IMG/VR virus record: IMGVR_UViG_3300032278_004048 | Coordinates: 1-50,592 of that record | Strand: one strand, 5' to 3' | DNA: 50,592 bases | DNA from: a virus | Shown here: piece by piece, positions 6,511 to 12,829 of the stretch | How the letters are laid out: every line of letters starts with the position of its first letter | Numbering within the stretch: the stretch's first letter is position 1 | Notes under the pieces: model-generated | The model's database searches: none | What the model was told of the DNA's origin: nothing | Seen by the model: only the letters and a program-made list of their open reading frames with translations | Program-made: the position numbers and the translations under genes

Positions 6511-6746
6511 AGATTACAAAGAGACAACTGAGAAGAATTATCAAAGAAGAAAAGCAGAAACTCTTGAATGAGGGTAATCCGCTAAGCTTAGAAAATAAGA
6601 TCATAGGTGATCTTCATGCCGCTCTTCGATTGGCTGAGGCTAGGGCAGGAGACGAACGAGGAACGACAGCTTCAGCTTTGGTTGAAATGCTACGTGAGGT
6701 TCTTCAAGATATTAACAAATATATGGATCAACAAAGGGGATTCTAG
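6507..6746 (+). CDS. Motif-array protein 10 (79 aa)
   Basis: Four-base overlap with the preceding gene. After the motif and LLNEG, the body is an Ala-rich helical pair, IIGDLHAALRLAEARAG and ALVEMLREVLQDINKYM. It may be a distant relative of the 6202 and 8827 bodies, which have the same helix-loop-helix size. It ends at a TAG whose last base overlaps the next GTG start. Confidence 0.8.
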   Translation: MKITKRQLRRIIKEEKQKLLNEGNPLSLENKIIGDLHAALRLAEARAGDERGTTASALVEMLREVLQDINKYMDQQRGF

Positions 6747-7027
6747 TGAAAATTAGAGAAGAAAAATTAAGAAGAGTTATTCGTGAGGCTTTAATCCAAG
6801 AGTTGTTTGGTTTTGGTGGTAGCAAGGAAAAGAAAGACGATTTTGCAAGAAGGGGCGATGGTTTTGTCAAGTGGAGCAAACTATCAGACGAGGAAAAATC
6901 TGAATATAAACTTGGCAAGAAAGCGCACGGGGAAGATGTTCCAAAAGATGACGTAAAGGGTGAATCACCAGCCTATAAAGCCGGTTGGGATGATGCTCAG
7001 AGAAAACTAGCATCTGAGCAGTTTTAG
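6746..7027 (+). CDS. Motif-array protein 11 with RMF-like domain (93 aa)
   Basis: GTG start at 6746. The motif is diverged (MKIREEKLRRVIREA), keeping the Leu/Arg/Ile pattern and I-R-E. Residues 52-86 again resemble ribosome modulation factor: EYKLGKKAHGED, a short linker, then SPAYKAGWDDA, close to the GxxAG...GGWREA plan. It is probably related to the domain in the 3643 gene, though the linker differs. The inferred role is ribosome interaction or hibernation-like silencing of the host; this rests only on short motif likeness. Confidence 0.75.
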   Translation: MKIREEKLRRVIREALIQELFGFGGSKEKKDDFARRGDGFVKWSKLSDEEKSEYKLGKKAHGEDVPKDDVKGESPAYKAGWDDAQRKLASEQF

Positions 7028-7043
7028 TTAAAGGAAGATTATA

Positions 7044-7373
7044 ATGAGAATCACCAGAAGACAGCTTAGAAAAACTATCAGAGAAGCATTACTTAGAGAA
7101 ATGACGATCTCTACCACAGACGCTGAGCAGTATCTCAGGGACAATGCTGAAACGTATCGATCGGATCCGAACATGTCTGGTAGCTCGATGAGAATGTTGC
7201 TGATGGATGATTTCATGGATGATTTGGGTCACCAATTAAACATCGAAGACTTTCAAGATCTAATCGATGAGTTATCACTTGATACGCCGGCGCCAGCAGG
7301 TTTATCTCAAGAGGTAGAAGAATTACCGCTACCCAGGAGATCGTCCTGGCAAGCTAGAAAAGAGAGAAGGTAA
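7044..7373 (+). CDS. Motif-array protein 12 (109 aa)
   Basis: The motif variant is MRITRRQLRKTIREA followed by LLREM. The body is acidic and Met-rich: a helix DAEQYLRDNAETYR, a loop with SGSSMRMLLMDDFMDDLG, a helix IEDFQDLIDELS, and a basic Arg-rich tail. It could be a small acidic domain that binds basic partners. A ribosome binding site AAAGGA precedes the start by about ten bases. No family recognised. Confidence 0.8.
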   Translation: MRITRRQLRKTIREALLREMTISTTDAEQYLRDNAETYRSDPNMSGSSMRMLLMDDFMDDLGHQLNIEDFQDLIDELSLDTPAPAGLSQEVEELPLPRRSSWQARKERR

Positions 7374-7378
7374 ACATA

Positions 7379-7747
7379 ATGAAGATTACAAAAAAGCAAC
7401 TTCAAAGAATAATCAAAGAAGAGAAGCGGAAGCTTTTAAGAGAATATGATGAAGCAGACGCACCGGCACCGACAAATGATGAACATCATTGGCCACGCGT
7501 TGACTGGTCTAACGTCGGTGAGTTAGTTGATAAGTGGACAAAAATGGAAGAAGATGCTTGGGATACAGGCGATCCCTCCATGAATCCGGATGATGTTTCT
7601 AACTCGGAAGCAAAGGGACATTGGGGCGATCAAGTAGAAGGCGCAGCCATGGATATGGAGGCTGAGCTAACTCTTCGAATTCGGAAAGTAGCACTTGCGA
7701 CTATGAAAGAGTTTACTGACAAGCTTATCAACGGGGACTACGCATAA
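7379..7747 (+). CDS. Motif-array protein 13 (122 aa)
   Basis: The motif is MKITKKQLQRIIKEE ending LLREY. The body is acidic and rich in Trp, with HHWPRVDWSN, ELVDKWTKMEEDAWD and GHWGDQVEGAAMDM segments, then a helix TLRIRKVALATMKEF. The regularly spaced Trp residues suggest a folded domain, but I do not know it. The next start lies one base after its stop. Confidence 0.8.
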   Translation: MKITKKQLQRIIKEEKRKLLREYDEADAPAPTNDEHHWPRVDWSNVGELVDKWTKMEEDAWDTGDPSMNPDDVSNSEAKGHWGDQVEGAAMDMEAELTLRIRKVALATMKEFTDKLINGDYA

Positions 7748-7748
7748 A

Positions 7749-8012
7749 GTGAAAGACGAAGATGTAGTTTTGCTTAAACTTGGTCTTCGTTTTGGTCCGG
7801 GAGAGATCGATAAGATCATCGATGATGCAATTGCTAGGAAAGGCAGGCATCTTTTAGAGAATTACCACTTGTTAGTTAAAGATTTGAAAAGGCTAAAAAA
7901 AAAGAGGTTAAACAAGAATGAAGATGACGAAACGCCAGTTGAGAAAAATTATCGTAGAAGCTTTAGCGTTAGACCTCGAAGTTGGCGATGTAATCTTGAC
8001 TGGACGCTTTAA
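7749..8012 (+). CDS. Small gene without the motif; probable frameshift at an A-tract (87 aa as read)
   Basis: GTG start right after the previous stop. The first 50 residues form a normal-looking helical protein (IDKIIDDAIARKGRHLLENY, LLVKDLKRLKKK). From 7904 on, this frame runs 95 bases into the next gene in a different frame, and that part looks unnatural. The sequence CTA AAA AAA AAG holds a canonical A-AAA-AAG slippery heptamer (7898-7904) in the zero frame. A -1 shift there gives five more codons and a TGA at 7919-7921, overlapping the next ATG as ATGA. The true product may therefore be about 57 aa. A sequencing indel in the A9 run is the alternative. Confidence 0.55.
   Translation: MKDEDVVLLKLGLRFGPGEIDKIIDDAIARKGRHLLENYHLLVKDLKRLKKKRLNKNEDDETPVEKNYRRSFSVRPRSWRCNLDWTL
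7898..7904 (+). other. Slippery heptamer A-AAA-AAG
   Basis: It sits in the zero frame of the 7749 gene in the same phase as the E. coli dnaX site. Slipping -1 leads to a stop that creates an ATGA junction with the next gene, matching the overlap style used throughout the array. No obvious downstream stem-loop was seen; a GAAAAGG stretch just upstream could act as a weak Shine-Dalgarno stimulator. Confidence 0.45.
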
Positions 8013-8157
8013 GAATAAGCGGACTGTTGTTAAGAAGATCGGAACTGATGACTTGGGACAACCGACCGTAAACGGAATGAAAGTTCTTAGCTTTAGGATA
8101 GAGAAACTGATGCCGAGATCAAAGTGGAGCAAGAAGTCTTTAGAGGAAGAAGAATGA
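7918..8157 (+). CDS. Motif-array protein 14 with SH3/KOW-like domain (79 aa)
   Basis: The motif variant is MKMTKRQLRKIIVEA. The body begins LEVGDVILTGRFKNKR, then VVKKIGTDDLGQPTVNG and VLSFRIEKLMP, a clear small beta-barrel pattern like the mini-barrels at 560-2464. It shows that the same motif has been joined to a barrel domain that also occurs without it. The role may be nucleic-acid or protein binding. It ends in an acidic tail whose TGA overlaps the next ATG. Confidence 0.8.
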   Translation: MKMTKRQLRKIIVEALALDLEVGDVILTGRFKNKRTVVKKIGTDDLGQPTVNGMKVLSFRIEKLMPRSKWSKKSLEEEE

Positions 8158-8504
8158 AGATCACGAAGAGACAGTTAAGAAGAATCATTCGCGAAGAGTT
8201 GCAATTAGAAATGACTAGTTATGAGAAAGAAGTAGGAGAACCCTCTGAATTCATAGAAGCTAACTGGATACTTTGGGCGAAAGAAAATGACATCGACCCT
8301 GCGCGGGGTGCGATTTTTGACGATTTAGCTAGATATCTAGGTGCTCAAGATCGATCATGGTTAGATGCTAAACCTCCAGCTGCTGGACCGATAGCTACGG
8401 AAATAGAAGAATTTGTGCGAATGACTGCTGGTCACGCTAAAATGCGTGCAAAGATGAGCCCAGAGGCAAATAAATGGAGATATCCAGAGAGAAAGTGGGA
8501 TTAA
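8154..8504 (+). CDS. Motif-array protein 15 (116 aa)
   Basis: The start at 8154 is set by the motif and the ATGA overlap; an in-frame ATG lies 30 bases earlier. The body (EANWILWAKENDIDPARGAIFDDLARYLG, here split over helices) follows the same plan as units 1 and 2 of the 4949 polyprotein: aromatic-W-helix, P-A/G-x-x-x-I/V-x-x-x-x-Y-F/L, then a second helix. This looks like a third diverged copy of that domain. The C-terminal 30 residues are basic. Function unknown. Confidence 0.8.
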   Translation: MKITKRQLRRIIREELQLEMTSYEKEVGEPSEFIEANWILWAKENDIDPARGAIFDDLARYLGAQDRSWLDAKPPAAGPIATEIEEFVRMTAGHAKMRAKMSPEANKWRYPERKWD

Positions 8505-8505
8505 A

Positions 8506-8823
8506 ATGAAGATTACAAAGAGACAACTAAAAAGAATTATCAAGGAAGAGAAGACCAAGATCCTCCGCGAATCGCTAGCCGATACACAGTTCATGCAGGA
8601 ACAGCTCGAGAAGATCGACAACATCGTCGGTGCTTGGGCCGAGATGATGGATGGGATGTTTGAGGAGGATCCAGAGGCGTTCGCCGGTCGTTCCACCAAA
8701 GAACAGTGGACACAGCAGGTCGATGATGCTCATGATGCGCTCTCGGTGGCCATCAAAGCGGCGGCTGAGACAGCGATGGAGCGCGTCGAGATGGAGCTCC
8801 ACGATGGACAATTTGCGAAGTAA
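8506..8823 (+). CDS. Motif-array protein 16, atypical composition (105 aa)
   Basis: The motif end ILRES joins a body with a clearly different base composition: from about 8560 to 8820 codons are G/C-ending (gcg, gtc, gag, atc), unlike the A/T-ending codons of its neighbours. The product is a Met/Ala/Glu-rich helical protein (IVGAWAEMMDGMFEED, VAIKAAAETAMERVEMEL). This mix suggests a recently acquired body grafted onto the local leader. No family recognised. Confidence 0.8.
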   Translation: MKITKRQLKRIIKEEKTKILRESLADTQFMQEQLEKIDNIVGAWAEMMDGMFEEDPEAFAGRSTKEQWTQQVDDAHDALSVAIKAAAETAMERVEMELHDGQFAK

Positions 8824-8826
8824 ACT

Positions 8827-9051
8827 ATGAAAATCACAAAGAGACAACTAAGAAGAATTATCAAAGAAGAGCGAGCTAGACTTTTAAAAGAAAGTGAAGA
8901 CCCTGTAGATTTGCTACAAATTGCTTATGGAAATCTTGCTGCAGTTTCTCAGAATATGGATACATGGGCAGTTGCCGAAATAAGGTCTGAGGTGAATGAA
9001 TGTATAGAGCTAGTAAGAGATGCTATAATTGGTTTAGGGGGGCGAATCTAA
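8827..9051 (+). CDS. Motif-array protein 17 (74 aa)
   Basis: Short member. The motif ends LLKES, then a single helical body LLQIAYGNLAAVSQNMD ... CIELVRDAIIGLGG. The order LQ-x-AY-x-NL and AI-x-x-LG resembles the 6202 member, so the two are probably paralogues. It has one Cys, no signal peptide and no membrane segment. Confidence 0.8.
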   Translation: MKITKRQLRRIIKEERARLLKESEDPVDLLQIAYGNLAAVSQNMDTWAVAEIRSEVNECIELVRDAIIGLGGRI

Positions 9052-9052
9052 G

Positions 9053-10072
9053 ATGAAGATCACAGAGAGACAACTGAGAAGAATCGTTCGAGAAAAAACG
9101 CGGCGATTACTTGAATCGGAACGCGGTTATGATCCTCCATTTGAAAGACTCTATAATCCCGACATGAGTGATGCAGTAGATAGGGAAGCTAGCATTGAGG
9201 TTGACTGGGCCGGAGATCTTCGTGAGCTCCAATCATTACCACCTGGTTTATCGGGGAAAGTAATCAGTCAAACTGGTGGTGGCGGGGGATGGCCGGTTGT
9301 CTTGATTCAAGGAGATCGCCGAGCTTTGGAGGATTGGTATATCAACATTTATTCCGGTGGAGATCGGCAAGCTGCTGGAGATTTTGGTGAACTTGTAAGG
9401 GAATCGAAATTAGTCAAAGAAGCTTTTGGCCCTCCCGATGCGGGAGGAAATATTATAGGGATGATCAGCGCAGATATTGATGGTGATCCTCGTTATAATC
9501 AGAGACTTACCGTGACGCATGATCCTAGTACCGATGAGGTGACTATCCTTGTACAAGATGCCGGTGCTGTTGGTGGTATGGATTATCAGGGTCCTGGTGA
9601 GGGTCGGGGTAAATACCACACGATCGGTAAGCAGGTTCTTCCAGCCGGAACAAATGGGAAAGGTCTAGTTGCAGCAATTAAGCATATGATTAAAAGAAGA
9701 GCTGATACGATAAAACAGTATGGCCGACCAACGAAGAATTTTGTCTGGGGAGAGAGTATGTATTCCTCGGGTCCAAAAGGTATGAGCGCGGGATTGGCTG
9801 CAGCTGCGCTGCAACAGTCTCGTGGGGTAGTAGAAAATATAAAGATTACAAAGAGACAGCTTAGAAGAATTATTCGCGAAGAGGTATCTCGCTTAAATGA
9901 GACCCGACCCAGGCACGGAATCGATCCAAGAGAATTCGGTCGTAAAGTAATACACCTCCGTGATGGACGATCTGGTGTAGTTGTTGCCGTGACAAGAGAT
10001 ATAATTTTGCTTCAGAGCGGAGAGCAGATTATTCCCGGTCAAGTTGACTGGCCCAAGACTAACAGGATATAA
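9053..10072 (+). CDS. Motif-array polyprotein with two motif copies (339 aa)
   Basis: The motif at residue 1 is MKITERQLRRIVREK, ending LLES. A second copy begins at K264 (KITKRQLRRIIREE, ending RLNET), directly after V-V-E-N and without its own start codon. Unit 1 is large: residues 30-110 hold a Gly-rich turn and GDRRALEDWY, and residues 125-250 read as a beta-rich domain (IIGMISADIDGD, VTILVQDAGAVGG) with a helix KGLVAAIKHMIKRR. Unit 2 (about 76 aa) has REFGRKVIHLRDGRSGVVVAV and DIILLQSGEQIIPG, again a small KOW-like barrel. Processing into two proteins is inferred. Confidence 0.8.
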   Translation: MKITERQLRRIVREKTRRLLESERGYDPPFERLYNPDMSDAVDREASIEVDWAGDLRELQSLPPGLSGKVISQTGGGGGWPVVLIQGDRRALEDWYINIYSGGDRQAAGDFGELVRESKLVKEAFGPPDAGGNIIGMISADIDGDPRYNQRLTVTHDPSTDEVTILVQDAGAVGGMDYQGPGEGRGKYHTIGKQVLPAGTNGKGLVAAIKHMIKRRADTIKQYGRPTKNFVWGESMYSSGPKGMSAGLAAAALQQSRGVVENIKITKRQLRRIIREEVSRLNETRPRHGIDPREFGRKVIHLRDGRSGVVVAVTRDIILLQSGEQIIPGQVDWPKTNRI

Positions 10073-10073
10073 A

Positions 10074-10349
10074 ATGAAGATCACAAAGAAGCAGTTAAGA
10101 AGAATCATAAAAGAAGAGAAGCGACGCATACTCCGAGAACAAACTATCGAACAGGATGCAGCTGACTACTATGCAAAGCATCCATACGGAGAACCCCGAC
10201 CTGGCGAACGGTCGACTGCTGACTTCAATGATCTGGTAGAGGACTTGAGAAACGTTTTGGGCGAAGCGCTGAGCAAAGGCTTAGGTATGGGAGATGCCGA
10301 GGATGCTTGGAATGAAGCTATAGAATATGTAAAGATAATAAATCAATGA
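10074..10349 (+). CDS. Motif-array protein 19 (91 aa)
   Basis: The start is set by the motif (MKITKKQLRRIIKEE, ending ILREQ) one base after the preceding stop; an in-frame ATG upstream lies inside that gene. The body has a short acidic segment AADYYAKHPYGEPRPGE and a helix DFNDLVEDLRNVLGEALSKGL, ending in an aromatic helix (WNEAIEYVKIINQ). No family recognised. Confidence 0.8.
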   Translation: MKITKKQLRRIIKEEKRRILREQTIEQDAADYYAKHPYGEPRPGERSTADFNDLVEDLRNVLGEALSKGLGMGDAEDAWNEAIEYVKIINQ

Positions 10350-10699
10350 AACTTACAGAAACGCAGCTTAGAAAGATCGTTAGGAAAGAGCTTTTAAGAG
10401 AGATGAGAATAAAACAACCCATCCCGTTAGAGGAATTACAGTTCACTCCTTCCGAACAACGAGGGGACATGGCTTTACCCGGAGTCGGTGCTTATAAGGT
10501 CGTTCGTACGCTAGAAGAATTTGAAAATTGGAAAGCAGACTTCTTGAATCGCTATGGCCCAACGATGATTAGCCGTGATCATAACGGGTGGAATGTACAG
10601 AATGAAAAATTCAAAGCTGAGCAAGATGATGAGAATAAACGGTTTATGACACACCACCGTGGGATGGAAAAAAGACTCGGAAGGAAGTTGAGTTATTAA
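10346..10699 (+). CDS. Motif-array protein 20, diverged motif (117 aa)
   Basis: ATGA overlap with the previous gene. The motif is the most changed intact copy (MKLTETQLRKIVRKELLRE): it loses I-x-E at 12-14 but keeps L-R-E at 17-19. The body has PLEELQFTPSEQ, a Gly-rich turn, then EEFENWKADFLNRYGP and a His-containing charged tail (KRFMTHHRGMEKR). It looks like an alpha/beta mini-domain; function unknown. Confidence 0.75.
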   Translation: MKLTETQLRKIVRKELLREMRIKQPIPLEELQFTPSEQRGDMALPGVGAYKVVRTLEEFENWKADFLNRYGPTMISRDHNGWNVQNEKFKAEQDDENKRFMTHHRGMEKRLGRKLSY

Positions 10700-10700
10700 A

Positions 10701-11135
10701 ATGAAAATCACAAAGAGACAGCTAAGAAGAATTATTCGAGAAGAGAGAACCAGATTACTAACGAAAAACTGCCGCAAGCTTTTTGAGAGATCTAGCGGTG
10801 ACATTGCGATGGATGAGCTTCGTAGTGAAGATCTCATAGGCATGATTCGCGACTATTCAAAGGAGTTGACTGGTCGTAGAGATACTTATGGCAGTTTTGA
10901 TAGGCTTGAACGTCTCAGTGTTGAAGAACTTGAAGACCATTACAACGACATGACAAACTCTCCAGAGGCTCAAGATTTGGCGGCTAAATTCCAAGGTGAG
11001 GAAGATGCTGCTCTTGGTCACCAAGAAGATCTAACTTCTATAGAAAGAAGTCCAAGAAGGCAAGGGATGGGTCGCAGGACTGAATCGATTCGCAGGATAA
11101 AAAAAATTATTAGAGAGGTTTTAAGAAATGATTGA
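10701..11135 (+). CDS. Last motif-array protein with a second, C-terminal motif remnant (144 aa)
   Basis: The N-terminal motif is canonical (REERTRLL). The body is charged and helical: SGDIAMDELRSEDLIGMIR, RLERLSVEELEDHYNDM and a Gln/Glu-rich end. The final 18 residues, RRTESIRRIKKIIREVLRND, repeat the Arg-Ile-Ile-R-E core and look like a decayed or reversed-position motif copy, as if a further cassette had been cut off there. The stop overlaps the next gene start by eight bases, which closes the array. Confidence 0.8.
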   Translation: MKITKRQLRRIIREERTRLLTKNCRKLFERSSGDIAMDELRSEDLIGMIRDYSKELTGRRDTYGSFDRLERLSVEELEDHYNDMTNSPEAQDLAAKFQGEEDAALGHQEDLTSIERSPRRQGMGRRTESIRRIKKIIREVLRND

Positions 11136-11541
11136 AGTATTAAATACATGTTACAAATTTGTCGTAGATCTTGGAGTAGAGCTTATTGCACTTTGTGCAT
11201 CTATCATGACATGGGCGGGAGACTTGTTAGTCCAGCTTGATCACGACTGGCCAAGAACGACAGGGCTCTTGATTGGTATTACACTAGCGTGGTTGATGAT
11301 GCGACGAGATCGCCACCCATTTATCAGAGCTATCAGTGCTCCATTAAAGTTAGTAGTAGATATTCTTGATCTAGCATGGGATCATTCGGTAGAATTTGTC
11401 GGTGACACTCTGGGAACTGTCTGGGGCTGGTGTAAAGGTTCTGTTGGCTGGGGTTGGTCTAAAGTCACTGGGGGTTGTTCTTGGGTTGTCGGGTGCTTAG
11501 AAAACGCTAAGAGTAAATTGACTAAAGCAAAAGATGATTGA
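11128..11541 (+). CDS. Predicted membrane protein (137 aa)
   Basis: No motif. Two hydrophobic stretches are seen near residues 13-30 (VDLGVELIALCASIMTWAG) and 47-60 (GLLIGITLAWLMM), with basic RRDRH after the second, consistent with two membrane segments. The C-terminal half is Trp/Gly-rich and amphipathic (TVWGWCKGSVGWGWSKV) and ends in a Lys-rich tail. The shape would allow a holin-like or inner-membrane role, but no family is recognised. Its start lies inside the last array gene and its end overlaps the next start (TGATG). Confidence 0.65.
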   Translation: MIEVLNTCYKFVVDLGVELIALCASIMTWAGDLLVQLDHDWPRTTGLLIGITLAWLMMRRDRHPFIRAISAPLKLVVDILDLAWDHSVEFVGDTLGTVWGWCKGSVGWGWSKVTGGCSWVVGCLENAKSKLTKAKDD

Positions 11542-11954
11542 TGCGTTACTTCTTAACACTCTTACTCTTATTCGGTTTTAGTTGTGGTAACCCCCAACAA
11601 AAATCGTTGCAAGAACGAGAGCAACCTAGATATGCTACAGCACAACAGGTAAAAAAAGTATTAGATGATCAATTCGAGGGTCGACGTAAAAAAGCTATAC
11701 ACGTTATTTTTTCTACAGACTGGTGTCCATCGTGCAAACATTTGCGTAAGCTTTTACGAGATGCCGAGATTGAAAACCAAGTAATTTTTGTAGATGTTGA
11801 TAGGACTTGGGCATTCTTGTTCTCAAAGCAAGTTGGGGTAAACGGAATACCAACGCTAGTGATAATCAAGAGTGACAGAACAATAGAAACAAGAGATGAC
11901 ATAAATAAAATTTTAGTTTATTTGCTAGCAAACGTTGATAAGAAGAATGAGTAA
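11541..11954 (+). CDS. Thioredoxin-like exported lipoprotein (137 aa)
   Basis: ATG at 11541 overlaps the preceding stop as TGATG. The N-terminus is a signal peptide (MRYFLTLLLLFGFSC), with Cys 15 as a plausible lipid-attachment site although the box (G-F-S-C) is imperfect. The body is a thioredoxin fold: the active site WCPSC after VIFSTD, and the cis-proline segment NGIPTLVIIK. It would act in the periplasm or at the outer face as a disulfide reductase or isomerase. With the secreted protease downstream it hints at envelope modification in the infected cell. A phage gene with a lipoprotein signal is unusual but not unknown. Confidence 0.8.
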   Translation: MRYFLTLLLLFGFSCGNPQQKSLQEREQPRYATAQQVKKVLDDQFEGRRKKAIHVIFSTDWCPSCKHLRKLLRDAEIENQVIFVDVDRTWAFLFSKQVGVNGIPTLVIIKSDRTIETRDDINKILVYLLANVDKKNE

Positions 11955-11960
11955 ATTAGC

Positions 11961-12188
11961 ATGGATGACGATGATGATCCGACGTTGGATAAAGAATTAA
12001 TAATTAGAATCGAAGAAGAGATACAAGAGGGTGAGATAGAGACTGATATTTTACCGATGATAGATAATGAAACTATTTATCCAGATGAAAATCATGATGA
12101 TATAGAAATTTACGAAAAAAGTATTTTAGATTATCTTCGTGATCGATTGATATCAGTTTTTAAGAAGAGGGTTAGAAGTAAAAATTAA
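11961..12188 (+). CDS. Small acidic protein (75 aa)
   Basis: The start MDDDDDPT opens a very acidic protein (many Asp/Glu) with a basic C-terminal tail FKKRVRSKN. It has no Cys and no signal. Its 3' end supplies the ribosome binding region for the next gene: GAGGG at 12167-12171 precedes a putative ATT start at 12184. Highly acidic small phage proteins sometimes mimic DNA or bind basic host proteins, but there is no motif to claim this here. Confidence 0.6.
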   Translation: MDDDDDPTLDKELIIRIEEEIQEGEIETDILPMIDNETIYPDENHDDIEIYEKSILDYLRDRLISVFKKRVRSKN

Positions 12189-12729
12189 CGTTTTACACAT
12201 ATTTGATTTTGATGATACTTTAGTACATTCAGACTCGAGTATTGTCATCGATCACGCTGACGGTACTCAATCTGTATTAACATCTGATGAATATGCGACA
12301 TATGTTGAGCAACCAGGCGACGAGATGGATTTTGGTGAATTTGACAGATATCCTGAGAATGCGAAATTAATAGATGACGTATTCACAGAGCTTGAAAACG
12401 CTATCGCTAGAGATGGTTTGGGATCTGTAGTTATCCTTACCGCTCGTAGTAATCCCACCCCAGTAAAACAATTTTTAGATGATCATGGGGTTGGTGGGGT
12501 TGAAGTATACACAACTGGCAGCAGCAATCCCATGATGAAAGCTAGGTATGTGTTATCTCGTATAAAAGAAGATGACATAGATTTAGTTAAAGTTTTTGAA
12601 GATAACGCAAAAAACATTCGAGCAATCCGTAAAGTTGTTCGAGCAACAGGCGAAGTCAGTTTACAGTCTCACAGGATTGTGAACGGTAAGATTGCTAGTG
12701 TTAGCAAGATGCAACCTAAAAACGCGTAA
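12184..12729 (+). CDS. HAD-family phosphatase (about 181 aa), likely ATT start
   Basis: The HAD signature is complete only if translation begins before the first ATG (12325). Motif I, IFDFDDTLVHSDS, lies at residues 7-18 counted from 12184; motif II is ILTARS with T86; a lysine follows, and motif IV is VFEDN with D140. These enzymes use the first Asp as nucleophile on phosphate esters; phage versions act on polynucleotide ends or nucleotides. In this frame the sequence is open back to 12151 without ATG, GTG or TTG, and the best start is ATT at 12184, 12 bases after GAGGG and overlapping the previous TAA. A sequencing error is the alternative. Confidence 0.75.
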   Translation: MNVLHIFDFDDTLVHSDSSIVIDHADGTQSVLTSDEYATYVEQPGDEMDFGEFDRYPENAKLIDDVFTELENAIARDGLGSVVILTARSNPTPVKQFLDDHGVGGVEVYTTGSSNPMMKARYVLSRIKEDDIDLVKVFEDNAKNIRAIRKVVRATGEVSLQSHRIVNGKIASVSKMQPKNA

Positions 12730-12829
12730 CTCTTAAAACAAAATATAAAATCAAACTTTATTGTAACAAGCACAATCGTATATTTATAATCGTACGACTC
12801 TACTCAGACGGAGGGTTCAATACATATCA

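Larger units (their letters stand above)
2804..10740 (+). repeat. Interspersed repeat encoding the shared N-terminal motif (25 clear copies)
   Basis: A segment of about 36-66 bases recurs at the 5' end of 21 consecutive genes and internally in two of them. It encodes MKITKRQLRRII[KR]EE, usually followed by [KR]x[KR]LLxE. Synonymous positions vary freely (CGA/AGA, CAG/CAA, TTA/CTA/CTT) while residues stay fixed, which indicates selection on the peptide and not merely fresh DNA duplication. The peptide is a basic amphipathic helix with I12-x-E14 and commonly L20-x-E22. T4-type prohead protease gp21 cuts after (L/I)-x-E, and T4 internal proteins carry short N-terminal capsid-targeting peptides, so a packaging propeptide is a reasonable inference. 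A last degenerate copy lies at the 3' end of the 10701 gene. Confidence 0.9.

Noticed and set aside
2804-10740. Regular repeats suggesting a CRISPR array
   Set aside because: The repeats are 250-400 bases apart, vary at synonymous positions and each begins a gene, so they are protein-coding leaders, not CRISPR repeats.
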